Positions 45,609 through 58,606 of a stretch of 64,000 nt of DNA are shown in pieces. The position numbers and the translations under genes were made by a program. The notes beneath the pieces are model-generated. The model was not told where the DNA came from. It saw only the letters and a list, made by a program, of their open reading frames with translations, and did not search any database. Origin of the DNA: Petunia secreta (taxonomy: Eukaryota > Streptophyta > Magnoliopsida > Solanales > Solanaceae); assembly GCA_029990175.1 (NCBI GenBank), contig JARKIP010000042.1, positions 1,364,001 through 1,428,000 on the forward strand. Direction: 5' to 3'. How positions within the stretch are numbered: the first letter of the stretch is position 1; each line of letters opens with the position of its first letter.

Positions 45609-48600
45609 CTGACCTTGTTCAGGCCGTTAGTACCATTTAGAGAAAATAAAATAAAAGTAAGGACTTCCGTAAAAATAAAAGGCAAGCATAAGGTAACTAA
45701 CCGTTTTACCACTCAAAAGTGATATCTTTTGAGGTGAGTCACATTCCAACTGTTCGGGACAGTGGAGCCTTCTGGTCGTGCCAAGCGATAGGATCCCTTG
45801 CCGACTGAGGCGATTACCTTGTAGGGTCCTTCCCAGTTAGGGCCAAGCTTCCCAGAATTCGTTTCTTGTGTGCTCTGGGAGACTTTCCTTAGTACAAAAT
45901 CTCCAACCTGGAAGCTTCGTACGCGCAGTCCCCGATCGTAATATTGTTCAATTCGTTCTTTCTGGGCGATTACTCGTACAAGGGCTAGCTCTCTTCATTC
46001 TTCGAGGAGGTCCAGCTCTTCGGAGAGGTTGACTGAGTTTGATTCTTCAGTGGCATGTGCGTACCGCAAGCTGGGTTCTCCGATTAAAGCATCTGCACCG
46101 TACACCAATGAGTGAGGAGTCTCTCCAGTACTCATTTTTTACGGTTGTGCGATAAGCCCATAGTACACCAGGTAATTCTTCTACCCAACACCCCTTTGCC
46201 TTCTCGAGGCGCTTTTTAAGGGATTCAACGATGATTTTGTTGGTAGATTCTGCTTGTCCATTAGCAACAGGATGATACGGAGAGGAAGTGATCCTCTTGA
46301 TGTGTAGATCGTCGAGGAACCTAGTCACTTTCTGGCCGATGAATTGTGGGCCGTTATCCATGACTATTTCCTTAGGTGCTCCAAAGCGGCATACGACAAA
46401 ACGCCAGAGGAAGTCGACAACCTCTGTTTGTCGTATCCTTGTGTACGTTGCCGCTTTGACCCACTTGGTGAAGTAATCAGTGATGATCAATAAGAAACGC
46501 ATTCCTCTCGGCGCTGTGGGAAGGGGGCCAACTATATCCATCCCCCATTTCATGAAGGGCCATAGAGAGATTATCGAATGGAGTGGTTCTGCTGGCTGAT
46601 GGAGAAGATGTGCGAACCTCTGGCATTTGTCACATTTTTTGACAAATTCGTTCGTATGTTTCTCCATTTTGTCCCAATAATAACCTGCACGAATAAGCTT
46701 TCGGGTTAACGCCTTGCCTCCGGAATGATTTCCACAACAGCCTTCACGGACTTCTCTCATCACATAGTTGATTTGATTCGGTCCGAGACACTTTGCGAGA
46801 GGTCCTACAAACATTTTGCGGTAGAGATCACCGTTGACGATTGTATACCGAGCAGCTTTTATCCGGAGCTTACAAGCAGCTTTCGTGTCAACGGGCAGAG
46901 TTCCATGGAGAAGATAGTTTGTTATCTCATTCCGCCAGTCCCAAGTAGCGTTGATGGAATTGACTTCGAACTTTTCTCTGTCCATGGTCGTGTAGAGGAG
47001 TTGAACAACAGGTGAAGAGCTGGCTGCCCCCATCTCTGCTATCGACCCTAGATTCGCGAGAGCATCAGCTTCATGGTTCTCTTCCCGTGGAATCTAAAGT
47101 TCCTCCCACTCATCAAACTATGTTAGGAGTTCTTTCACTGGGGCAAGGTACACCTGCATCCTAGATTCTCGCTCGCTGAAACCTCCAGTTATCTGATTGA
47201 CTACCAGCTGAGAGTCACTTTTGAGTTTGATGATGGTCGCTCCATAACTTCGGGCTAGTTCCAATCCTAAAATAACGGCCTCATACTCGGCCTCATTGTT
47301 AGTAATAAATGGGCAATCGATAGCCTGCCTTACCGTCTCTCCGGATGGAGCGAAGAGAACCAATCCAAGACCAGATACCTTTGACGCTCGAGGAGCCGTC
47401 ACTGTAAAGGGTCCACGCGCCAGGATCCTGCCCAGCATAAAGAACAACTTCCTTTTCTGCTTCAGGGTATATATTAGCGCTAAACTCTACCACGAAGTAT
47501 GCTAAAACTTGTGATTTTATTGCTACCTTAGGCTGGTATGTGATATCAAATTCACTTAACTCTATAGCCCATTTTACTAATCTTCCTGAAAATTCAGGTT
47601 TGTGCAATACATTTCGCAAAGGAAAAGTTGTTACCACAGCTATTGAATGACTTTGAAAGTAAGGGCGTAACTTACGTGCAGCAGTTACTAGTGCTAATGC
47701 CAATTTTTCCAAGGGTTGATAACGTGTTTCCGTGTCAATTAGAGCTTTGATAATGTAATAGATAGGAAGTCGTTTACCTTTTTCTTCCCGAACTAAAACG
47801 GCGCTTACCGACGATTCTGAGACTGCCAGATAAATCAGCAACTGCTCACCCTGCTGGGGTGTAGAGAGCAGTGGTGGATTGGACAGGTACTTTTTCAGAT
47901 CCTTCAATGCCTGTTGGCATTCAGGGGTCCACTCGAACTCCTTGTTTTGCTTTAAAATGTCAAAGAAACTCTTGCATCGATCGGATGATCGGGAAATGAA
48001 TCTTCGCAGGACAGCCACTCTTCCTGTCAATTTCATGACGTCTTTCCGATTGTGGAGTACGTCTGGAATTGATTTAATGGTTTTGATCTGAGCGGGATTG
48101 ACTTCAATTCCGCGCTGAGAGACGATGAAGCCCAGGAACTTTCCCGATCCGACTCCGAATGCACATTTCTCTGGGTTCAGCTTTATGTTGTATTGATCCA
48201 GAATCCGGAAAGCTTCTTTTAGATGCGTAAGATGGTCCTCTGCTCGTTTTGACTTGATCACTATGTCATCGATGTATACTTCCATAGTCTTTCCGATATG
48301 GTCATGGAACATTCGATTGACTAGGCGCTGATATATCGCACCTGCATTTTTCAACCCAAATGGCATAACTTTATAACAATACATACCTCTACAGGTTATG
48401 AACTCTATTTTGTCTTGGTCCTCTGGGTCCACCAATATCTGGTTATATCCAGAATATGCGTTGAGGAAGGTGAGCACCTCGTGCCTGGCTGTTGCGTCGA
48501 TCAGTTAATCTATCATGGGAAGGGGATATGAGTCCTTCGGGCAGGCTTTGTTTAGGTCCGTAAAGTCAATGCAGACTCTCCATTTACCATTTTTCTTGGG

Positions 48601-49277
48601 TACAATGACCACATTGGCTAGCTAGTCTGGGTATTTGACTTCACGTACAGACCCGATTTTCAACAGCCGATCAACCTCATCATTGATGACCTGATTCCGA
48701 AAAGCTCCTTGTTGGCGCGTCTTCTGTTTTACCGGGCGATGGTAGCGGTCGACATTTAACCTGTGAGTAATAATGTCTGGTGAAATACATGTCATATTTG
48801 CGTGAGACCAGGCGAACGTTGTATGCCGCTCCTTGAGGAACTGGAGGATATCTCCTCGTAGACGTTCGCTCAATTCGGTCCCTGAGTAGACTTTCCGTTC
48901 CGGCTTATCTGCGAACAATTCTTCGGGTTCCAAGGCTTCTACCGTCGGCATGTGGTTTTCTCTCTCGTTCTTCTTCGTGATGAATTCCGGGACCTCGTAT
49001 TTTGTTTCTTCATGTGGCGCGTCTGGTCTCGGTCGCTGTAATTGCTATTTGTTTTCTTTAGGCAGTTTGAGAGCCACTGAATTGCAATCTCGGGCAGAGC
49101 GCTGCTCTCCTCGGACCACACGTACTCCCCATTCGGATGGGAACTTCAATACTTGATGATAAGTTGAGGGAACAGCTTGCATATCATGGATCCAAGGTCT
49201 CCCCATGATGATGTTGTAGGCTAGGTCCGCATAAACAACATGAAAAGTTGTCTCCTTCGCTACTCCTTCGGCGAGGA

Positions 49278-50734
49278 TGATAGTTATATATTTTATATAA
49301 TTTTAGATATACAAATTATTATATATATATATTTATTTTTTTATATAAAATATATGGTATTATCTTCAAATTGTGCAAATACACAAAACAGTCTTCCGGG
49401 AAAGAAAAGAACGTAAAAGCAAGAAAAGAGAAAAAAAAGTCACCGATGGCATCAGTGGATCACATCAGTGAGAAAAGAATTAAGAAATGCCACCAGTGGC
49501 ATTAGTGAGTTCGCATTACTGGGAAAGAGGAAGAAAAGGTCACCGATGCCTTCGGTGGTTCGCATTAGTGGGAAAATAACAAGAAAATGCCACCAATGGC
49601 ATTAGTGACTTCACATTAGTGGGAAAAAGGAAGAAAAAGGCACCGATGCCATCGGTGGCTCGCATTAGTGGAAAAATGACAAGGAAATGCCATCAATGGC
49701 ATTAGTGGCTTTGCATCGGTGGAGCTTTTGACATGCACGTTTCTCTATAAATAGCCTGCATTTATTGAGAATGGGAGATCCCATCTTCTGTTTAAAAAAA
49801 TAAACACCTCTCTATTAGCTTTATTTTAGTTTTATAAGTTGTTTCTTCTTTGTAGAAATATTATTTTCTTTTCTCCATAATGGAGTAATTTTCTTTGGTT
49901 GGGATATTAGTTGAAGCTTGATAAATTTATTATAATGGAAGTCTTGATTTTATTATATTTTTATGTTGGGGTTTTCTCTTTATCATCTTTATACACCAGG
50001 ATTAACCATAATCATTATCTTATTTCTTTCAATTCTAATTCTCACGGAGGAGTTGACTCAAATAAGATTATTGATTTAGTAAAAGCTAATCGAAAGAGGT
50101 TTTTGCTCACTTGGTGTACTCAACTAAGATACTTCTTGTTTAAATCATTACTTTAGTCGGTTAACTACACTAATCAAAAGAGGTGTTATTAATCAATTAT
50201 TGTTTAATGTCACTGACTATCAATAAATTAATAGTATAAGCGCGAGTGGTGCTATTAATATATTGTGGTTAAGTGAAGTGGTTGTATTAGAAATAAATGA
50301 TCATTCTTTGAACAGTGTCTCTGTTTCACTGTCAATCGATTAACTACATTAACCGAAAGAGGTGTTATTAATTGGTTACTTTTATGTGATTTGGTTGTAT
50401 TAGAAATAAACGACCATGTCATTAAACGGAGAAGAAATAATGAAATTTTGATTTTATTATAATAGTTATATTTTTCTGATACAAAGTATCCCAACCTTTA
50501 TCTTTATTATCTTTTATTTACTTTAAAAATTCATAAAATATTTACTTTATTGTTATTTAAATTTTTAGGACTATTAAACAATTCTCATCTCACCAATCTA
50601 TTTCTCTCAAATAGTGAAAAAGACAATATAAATTTGTAGCCTAGGTGGTTCCAATCTCTGTGGGACGATATCTTAAACTATACTATAATTTGACAGAGTA
50701 CGAGCATAAAATCACATACGCCCAGAGCTCGTCA
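49278..50734 (+). mobile_element. Solo LTR nested in TB
   Basis: 1457 bp starting TGATAGTTATATA and ending GCTCGTCA, absent from the matching place in TA (near 38797-38803). Flanks are GAGGA (49273-49277) and GAGGG (50735-50739), a 5-bp duplication with one mismatch. A TATA box TATAAATA (near 49745) and the late phrase CTCTGTGGGACGATATC suggest plus orientation. No internal genes. The family is not recognised with certainty. Confidence 0.75.
49438..49735. repeat. 100-bp tandem repeat in the solo LTR
   Basis: CACCGATG recurs at 49441, 49541 and 49641. Each 100-bp unit is itself two related halves marked by GCCACCA.TGGCATTAGTG, capable of small hairpins. It lies just upstream of the TATA box, so it may be an enhancer-like array. 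Confidence 0.85.
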
Positions 50735-51165
50735 GAGGGTTGTCAGGGTAATCTCGCCAAGAGTCTTCTCACTCGAGTTCGTCGATACTTACCATTGAGT
50801 TGTAGCGATTGCAGACGTCCGTCCAACTGACTGCTGGGAACTCGCGAAGAGACTCGTAAAGTCTGCGCGTGGCCTCTGAGCTCCTACTATCCAGACTGTG
50901 AGTAAACGCGATCGCTGCCCATCTATCCGGTATCTTGGGAAGCATCATTCGCTCTCTTTGGAAGCGATCCACGTATTTGCGGAGGGACTCGTCGGGCCTC
51001 TGCTTGATCTCGAAGATATTCTCTATGTGGGTACTTACCTGACTTCCGCCTACGATAGTTCATTGTGAACTGCTTTCTGCCATGTCAGTTGTAGAGCAAA
51101 AAGATCGACGAAAAGAGGTATAATATCAGAAAAGATAAACTATTAACCTACGAAGGCTATTGACC

Positions 51166-51185
51166 GGCTCCCACTGTGGTCGCCA
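51166..51185 (-). promoter_or_regulatory. TB primer binding site
   Basis: Identical 20 bases to the TA site (TGGCGACCACAGTGGGAGCC on minus), three bases from the LTR. Confidence 0.75.
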
Positions 51186-51188
51186 AAT

Positions 51189-51854
51189 TGTTTAACCTAC
51201 GATCCGATTTTAGGCCAATTAACAATTAAATTTATACTTGCGGAGTCACGATCAATAGTTTAGATTAAGAGTTTAAATGACGAGCTAAAGCAGCATTAGA
51301 TTCGTAAATGATACGGGAACAAGATATAAACAGGAATTAGCAAAGATAAAGCGTAAATAAAAGCAGATAGGAGTAACCGCGCTGTATCACTTATCCCCGT
51401 TGAGAGTTCTTCGGTACTAGTCGTACTTAGAAGATTATAGAACAAAGTGCTGGACGAATATAAGTAAAAAGTAGTACTTGAGCAAGAGTGAGAGAATATT
51501 CTTATTCATCTTGTAGACCAGAAGTAAAGTTGTCTTACAATGGTTTAGAACAAATGCTATTTATAGGTCTGATAGGCGTCCGTTGGGATATGTAACTGCT
51601 GGACACGTATCAGTTGGATATGTAACCGCCGGGTTGTAATGATTGCCTTTATGACTATTAATTGAATGATCGCACATGATCTGGTTAATAACTCCTCATT
51701 CAGATCGTGTTGACTGATGAGGCGTTTCATAATTGCCTTGGATCTGTTCGCGACAACTGTTTTTCCGTAGGATATCTGTCTGGTAGAGCTTCTGCCCGTG
51801 CCATGTAGTGAACACGTGTCATCTTTCAGGTGCTGTCAGCTTTTATCCAATACA
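51189..51854 (-). repeat. TB 5' LTR
   Basis: Full-length partner of 40690-41355; TATA-like TATAAATAGC at 51556-51565 on minus. Followed by the GGTTT duplication. Confidence 0.93.
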
Positions 51855-51859
51855 GGTTT

Positions 51860-53760
51860 ACTCTAATTTGATAATTTATTAGTGGAGAAGAAATGAAGGA
51901 TTTGAAAATTGGCCTTTTCAAATGGTGGCCATGGAGAAATGGGAGAATTAAATTAAGGAAGAAATGGGAGGAGGTGGAGGGGAAATGGTGGCAGGTGGCG
52001 AGGGCAATGGGTGGTGGTGGGGGGGGGGGTTTGTAGGGAAGAAGATGAAGCTTGGAGAAATGATTTGATTTACTTTTTTTTTAATTATAAGTAAACTATT
52101 TTTTAAACAAAATTGCACATGGCACAATCTTATTTGTTAATTTTCCACGTCACCGTTGAGTGACAGTCACCTGTAAGGTCTGCTTGGTACTAGTGTCCAA
52201 GAGACACACCTCTGTCGACTAGAGGTGTCTAATTGGTCATTGAGAAAGTTGGAGTATTCAAGTGAGAATTGGGTACAACTTCGAATGATCATTTATGTAT
52301 TCTGCCTTAAAAGAAAAACAACTGAAAATTTTCAAAAAGCTGGGAGTCCAAAGAGAATGCTTATGAAAGAGGAAAAGGCTGTCAGAATTTCCAAAATTTA
52401 CTTTGAAAAGATTGTTCCTCACAAAAGAAAAAAAAACAATCATTGATGATTGGAACATTGTAAGCCACCTAAATACTACAGTAGAAAGATTCTCTGCTAG
52501 CAACCTAAGCAAATCCACCTTTTCGACTATGAGCTTCAAGCCTTCAATGCATTGACTACTTTCAGTTTAGTTGACTTTTCTTTTTAAGATGCTCTCCTTA
52601 TTTCCCATTTACACAAATCTGCATAAATGAATTGATATTGAGAGATCGAGCAACTTTAAAAATTGAGCACTTTTTATATTTATAAAAATATCATCGCTCC
52701 TTTTACATTTAATGAAACCGTATTTTATTATAAAATTATCACAGTATTTTTTAATTTAATGAAGTCATAATTACAAATATGCCACTATATTTTTTAAATT
52801 TAATGAAGATGTAATTGCAAAAATGCCACAACTCCTTATAAATCAGAAAACAAGACCAATCCGTTCGTGTTTTTCTATATAGAAACAAAAATTATGTCCA
52901 TTTTGTAAATAAATGAGACCAAATCAGTGTCTCTTCGCACATCCACATAAACATAACTTGAAGTGCTAATGTTTAAAAGTAACTATAATTCGGTCGTACT
53001 ACTTCTTAAAATGAGCAAATTAGTATGTACATTTTGTAAATAAATGAGGTCAGATCATCTTTACTTCATTCATCCACAAAAATACATATGAAAACATGAC
53101 ATCAAGATAAGCTGACAGCGTTTATCCATAATTGTCATCGTTTCACCCATATACAAAAATTCAAAGAAAAAAATAACTAAGGCCAATGTAACATATCATT
53201 TATTCATCGTGTGAGTTAAAATACTCTTTCATTTTGCAAATAAACAAGGGTAAATCGTCATCACTTTAGCGTGAATACAAAATTTGACAAAAAACTAAAA
53301 GGAATAGCAAAATTCTTTCAATTCATTTCATATAATGCATAACCTATCAAGAAGTAGACCAACGGTCACTTAATAAATCGAAGATTTAAAGCCACATTGT
53401 TATCAAAACACTAGCTATTCAACTCAAATTCAACAAATGAAGCAAAGAGTATGTGTAGGAAAGCAATCCACTCAGATTCATCACCATCGATCATTAATTT
53501 TCTTCACCATTGCTTTCTGATTTACTTTTTCTTATCTAAATTCACCGAATAATTCCCTTCATTGTCAGCCATGAGATTATCTACCGAAATCACCATGGCT
53601 GAGTTCAACGCTCCAACAATTGGAAAGAGGGCTCGACTGTGCCGCTCGAAATGAGAGGCAATGGTACAGTTTAGGTATTGAAAATACCAAAACGTCCTTA
53701 CTGAATTTGCTACAATTTCAATATCATGGAAAAAAGTATTCAATTAATGGAGTTACTTAG
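51860..53760. other. Non-coding AT-rich stretch
   Basis: No gene supported. It contains a run of about 10 G near 52019-52029. ORFs at 52225-52446 (plus) and 53522-53743 (minus) have no recognised domain or gene context. Confidence 0.55.
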
Positions 53761-53762
53761 TA

Positions 53763-53989
53763 CTCCCTCCGTTCCACTTTAGATGAATCCATTTGACTTT
53801 GCACGGAATTTAATAAAGAGAGAAGACTTTTGAAACTTGTGGTCTAAAATAAGTTATAGATATTTGTGTGGCTACAAATCATCTAGGGATGAGTAAAAGT
53901 GAATATTTCTTTCCAAATTTAGAAAGAGGTCATTTTTTTTTAAACAGACTAAAAAGAAAATAGGTTCATCCTTTTTGAAACGGAGGGAG
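53763..53989. mobile_element. Stowaway-type MITE (Tc1/mariner)
   Basis: 227 bp with ends CTCCCTCCGTTCCACTTTAG and ..CTTTTTGAAACGGAGGGAG, flanked by TA on both sides (53761-53762, 53990-53991). These ends are diagnostic of plant Stowaway-like elements. Confidence 0.92.
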
Positions 53990-54038
53990 TATTACATAGT
54001 AATTATTTATAATGGCCATGGCCCAATTTTTACTCAGT

Positions 54039-54276
54039 TGTAATAGTTGTATTATTCGTGCAAATGTATAGAGTAGTGAGTTAGAATTAGTGAACGGGTT
54101 ACTAAGCGAGTATGGGTTTCGGTTTTGGGACTTATATAAATACTTGTGGATATTTCTGGATATAGTATCAAATTAATTTTCCCATTTTTCTCATCGACTC
54201 TTATTCTTTTTCTCTCTAAACATACAAAGAACCCTAATGTGTGTATTCAAAATCTTGACTGAATCTGAACTTTGTC
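54039..54276 (+). repeat. Copia 5' LTR (start tentative)
   Basis: Begins TGTAATAGTTGTATT and contains a TATA box TATATAAA at 54133-54140. It ends just before the primer site. The left boundary is a guess because the second LTR is not in the window. Confidence 0.5.
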
Positions 54277-54277
54277 G

Positions 54278-54290
54278 TGGTATCAGAGCA
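54278..54290 (+). promoter_or_regulatory. Copia primer binding site (initiator Met tRNA)
   Basis: TGGTATCAGAGCA, a perfect match to the usual plant site. Confidence 0.9.
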
Positions 54291-54669
54291 CAGGTCCTGA
54301 TAGTTCTGACATTTCCCTATCGTCCGATATTACCCTCGAAGGTTTTTGCCGAAGTTCATTTTTCCGGTGGTCGCTCGCCGGAGTTGCTTGAAGGTTCTTT
54401 TGTGGATTCTTCTTGCTTTGCCCATAATCTTCTTCAGGGTTTTCATCAGAGTTCGCCGGATTACAACAGGATTTTGAGATTAGGGTTTTACAAAATTAGG
54501 GTTTTCCATTGGAGTTCGCCGTAGTTCTCAAAGTAGTCTTACCAATTGATGATTCATCTCAAGGCCATATTCTTTCGGTTGCAAAGAAATATGGTGACAT
54601 TTCATTCTATTTTGACCGTAGAAATTCCTGACTTAGATATTTGGATATTTTCTCTTGTACTTCTTAGAA

Positions 54670-57600
54670 ATGGCTAAAGTTGTGAATACTAAGACTACGT
54701 TCACACTTGATCCAATTAGTTCTTTGTATATCCGTTCCTCCGATATACCTATCACTTGTTTAGTTAGTGCGCCATTTTTTTGGTTTTGCATTAGCAGTTT
54801 GGGAAAGGGACATGACAGTCTGTTTGTCAGCCAAGAACAAAATTGCATTTGTTGATGGTAGCTGTAGGAAATCAGCTGATAATTCACCAAAGTTGCAATA
54901 ATGGAATCGTTACAACAATATGGTGATTTTTTGGTTGACTAGTTCTTTGTCACCAGAGATTGCAAATAGTGTCAAATATGCTGACACAACAAAAAACAAT
55001 TGGAAGCAATTAGAAATTAATTATGGATAATAAATGAAACCAAAGTGTTTGAAATAAAGAAGGAGCTTTCATCAACTAAACAAGGCTCCATATACATAGA
55101 CTCATATTTTAATAAGCTCAAAAGATTGTGGGATGAGTTGGGAGTTATGTGTGAGAGCAACACCACAACTTGTGTTTGTGCTGCTAAGGCTGAATTGTTG
55201 AAAGAGATTGAGGAGGATAAACTATATTAGTTTCTCACGGGGTTTAATGAAACATATGTGACTATTAGAAGGAACCTTCTGATGCTTCAACTGCTCCCTT
55301 CACTTGATGTTGCCTATAGTATCTTACTTCAAGATGAATCTCAGAGACAAGTTCATCTTAACCTACAATTTTGCCAAGAATCAGCCTCCTTCAATGTCAA
55401 CAATAACTCCAACAATAGAAGAATATTCACTTCAAATGCACCTTCTACCTCAAATAGATTACACCCAAACAACACCAATAAAAGAAATTCCAACAACCTA
55501 AGAAACTTCAATTACAAGATTAGGTTTGACCAATCCAAATCAAATGAGTTCTGCAGATATTGTAGGAAGAATGGACACCTCATTGAGGACTGCATAAAGC
55601 TCATTGCCAAGAACTCTAACAACAATCCAAATCAGAACTCAAACCCCAATCTAGCCTCAAGCTCCAGGTTTACAAAAGGACAAAGATCTGCTGCAAATCC
55701 TGCTATTGATAAGGAATTAATTGATGATGATTCGGGTTCCTTTAGAGAAGAGTCTTTACTGCCTGTTTTGTTCCACCATCAATATGTTCAGGTGATGAAT
55801 TTAATACAGCAGAATCAAGTGTCAGACTCTGATCATCAGCCTGGCCATATGGCATCTGCAAATTTTACTGGTATTGTGCCTTCTAATAGCTCTGTGTCTG
55901 TTCTCAGCTCTTGCATGCTTAGTCGTTCTCCATCTGTCACCTGGATAATTGATTCAGGGGCATCTGATCATATGACCTTTAACAAGGACATATTACCAGA
56001 TATAAGACCCCTCACCATTCTTATTCTAGTCACACTCCCCAATGGGTATAATGTGAAAGTAATCTGCACTCGTTCTTTCTCTTTATCCTTAGATATTACT
56101 CTTACCAATATGTGCACAAGTTAGTTGAGCAATTGAAGTGTACAATCCAGTTTACTAGACACACATGCTTACTGTAGGGCCCTTCTTTGAGGAAGCCTCT
56201 AGAGCTTGGTAGACTGGACAGTGGACTGTACAAGCTTGTGTGGACAAAACTTGATTCTGCCTTGTTTGCTTCTCATTTTGTTCCTTCATTTCATTCACAT
56301 TCTCATTTTGATTCCGCTGTAAATACCATTTCTGTTGATGCTACTTTGAATAAAGTAGAAGTAAATACAATGGATTTGTTGTGGCATTACAGACTTTGAT
56401 AAAATGAAGTCAACATCTGAATTGTCTGGTTGTTTGTCTTCTAAACAGAGTTTTCTTGTTCCATTTTTCCCATGGCTAGGAAGATAAGGTTATCATTCCC
56501 AGATAACACTTCTCACACCACCAAGCCATTCCAACTAGTACACATAGATACTTGGGGCCCTGATCATACCCCCACCACTTCTGGATCAAAATACTTCCTA
56601 ACTATTGTTGATGAATATTCTAGATGTACTTGGACTCGTTTAATGGGGTCTAAAAGCAATGCTCTTTCCCTCATTAAAGCCTTCTCTGCCATGGTAAAGA
56701 CTCAATTCTCCACATTTATTCAAATAATTAGAAGTGACAATGCCCTAGAACTAGGGATAGTTAGACTGCTTTGACATTTCTTTCTGACAATGGTATCACT
56801 CATCAAACAACCTGTCCACATACTTCTAAAAAAATAGAGTGATAGAAAGGAAACACAAAACTTTACTTGAATCTGCTAGAGTTTTACTTTTTCAATCCCA
56901 TCTTCCCATTAAGTTCTAGGGTGATTGTCTTCTCACTGCCACATATCTCATCAATAGACTTCCCACCAAACTTCTTCACAACAATTTACCTTTTGAAATT
57001 CTGTTTGGGAAACCTTCTACTCACTCTTATCTAAGGTCATTTGAGTGTTTGTGTTATGCTACTGTCCCTATACTTCAGAGGGACAAATTCAAACCCAGGG
57101 TTATCCCTTGTGTATTCCTTGGCTACCCTTTTGCCAAGAAAGGCTATAAGTTGTATAACATGGTTACCAAAACTTGTTTTGTCTCCAGGGATGTTATTTT
57201 TCATGAGATTGTTTTTCCTTTCTTCCAACCATCTCAGTTTTCTTTCCACCTTTCAGATATTATCACACCATCTTCCATTCCTATTCTTGAACCTGATCCA
57301 GCTCCCACTTCTATCCCTTCTTCACCTTCTTCTCCTCCTTTTGTATCTGATTCCTCAGTTCCTCCTTCTGTCCTAGGTCCTCCTCCTTCTCCACCTGCAG
57401 GTAGACCTCCAGAGCTCACAAACTTCCCACCTATTTGCAGGATTATACCTGCACCTTACCTCTTTCCATTCAGTCTCAATATTTTTCTATGTCCACTAGT
57501 GTAACTAAGCTTGTTGAGACTGAGCCTTACATTTATTCTCAGGCTGCTAGTCATCCAGTTTGGCAAGATGCCATGAGAAAAGAGTTTAAAGCTTTGGAGG

Positions 57601-58606
57601 CCAACCATACATAGGACATTGTTCTCCTTCCTAAAGGTAAGAAACCCACATGTTGTAAACGGGTCAATAAAATCAAGTACAAGCTGATGATATAGTTGAA
57701 AGATGAAAGGCTAGGCTAGTTATTAGAGGTGACACACAAATAGAGGGTGTGGACTTCACGGAGACATTCTCCCATGTTGTTAAACTAAGCACCGTCAAGT
57801 GTTTGATTTCTGTTGCTATTAAGATAAAATGGCCCCTCTTTCAGTTAGATGTGAATAATGCCTTCCTCCATGGTGATTTGGATGAGGAAGTGTATATAAA
57901 ACTACTTCCTGGACTTGCCATTACTACTCCTACCTCTGTTCCATTGGCTTGTAGATTGCACACGTCCTTATATGGTCCTAGGCAGCCCTCTAGAAAATGG
58001 TATGCCAAGTTATCCCATGCTCTATATTTCAGGGGTTACTCTCATTCTATGAATCATTATTCCCTTTTCACTAAGGGTTCTGGTGCTTCTCTTGTTATCC
58101 TAGTTGTGTATGTAGATGATATCATCCTCACAGGTGCTGATGTCGCGAAAATTTCTAGTTTGAAAGCCTTCCTTGATCACTAGTTTAAGATTAAAGATTT
58201 ATGCAATCTTCATTATTTTTTGGGTATTGAAGTGATTGAGTTTCCCAATGGGGTTCTTCTCAATCAAATAAAGTTTTTCACTTATCTTCTCAAGCAGTAT
58301 AATTGTGCTGATGTCTTTCCTGTGGTTAGTCTTTTGGCGCTGAATGTTAAACTCAGGGCTGGTGCCCTTTATCCTAGTGTTCAAGAGTTCAGGAGTCTTA
58401 TTGGTAAGCTGTTGTTCCTCACTCTTACTAGACTAGATATTTCATATAATGTCCAGCATTTGAGTCAATTTCTCCTGTCTCCTCGAGTGCCTCACATGAT
58501 TGCTGCTCTTCATATCTTGAGATATCTTAAGAGTACTGTGGATCATGGTCTATTTTACTCCTCTTCTCTTGATTTTTCTTTGAAAGCTTATTCAAACAAT
58601 GACTAG
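54670..58606 (+). pseudogene. Copia polyprotein pseudogene
   Basis: Gag from ATG 54670 with early frame breaks, clear again at 55045-56124 (LKRLWDELGVM). A CCHC knuckle CRYCRKNGHLIEDC lies near 55551 and the protease motif WIIDSGASDHM near 55945. Integrase remnant at 56472-56774 (FQLVHIDTWGP, IIRSDNALELG) and its C-terminal part at 57049-57250 (KPRVIPCVFLGYPFAKKGYK). RT at 57749-58606 (PLFQLDVNNAFLHGDLDEEV, VYVDDIILTGADV, LHYFLGIEV, RSLIGKLLFLTLTRLDISYN) into RNase H (LKAYSNND). Many stops and frameshifts; a non-functional copy. Confidence 0.9.

Larger units (their letters stand above)
45713..51083 (-). pseudogene. TB gag-pol pseudogene, interrupted by a solo LTR
   Basis: ATG at 51083; gag piece at 50769-50972 (MDRFQRERMMLPKIPDRW). 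The same gag-to-protease junction as TA follows, then the nested LTR (50734-49278), then the RT region. RT is largely open at 48477-47299 with EVYIDDI, but the first catalytic Asp motif reads FLNAYSGYNQI (Asp to Asn). The second RNase H keeps its Asp (WTLYSDGSS), which TA has lost. Integrase is open at 47033-46047 with CDKC and the DDE residues, then shifts frame after WAYRTTVK; the GPY tail ends at 45713 (HLKRYHF). In-frame stops near 48622 and 48507. Confidence 0.92.
40690..51854 (-). mobile_element. TB: second Tat-lineage element of the same family, with a nested solo LTR
   Basis: LTRs of 666 bp at both ends and target duplication GGTTT (40685-40689 and 51855-51859). It has the same order and orientation as TA but is a separate insertion, because the duplications differ. 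Its LTRs carry a GATACGGGAACAAGA-type segment absent from TA. It is about 1.6 kb longer than TA, almost all due to a nested LTR at 49278-50734. Confidence 0.93.

Noticed and set aside
52225..52446. 73-codon plus-strand ORF
   Set aside because: No domain, no neighbours, typical chance length in this base composition.
53522..53743. 73-codon minus-strand ORF
   Set aside because: No recognised family and no splice partners found nearby.
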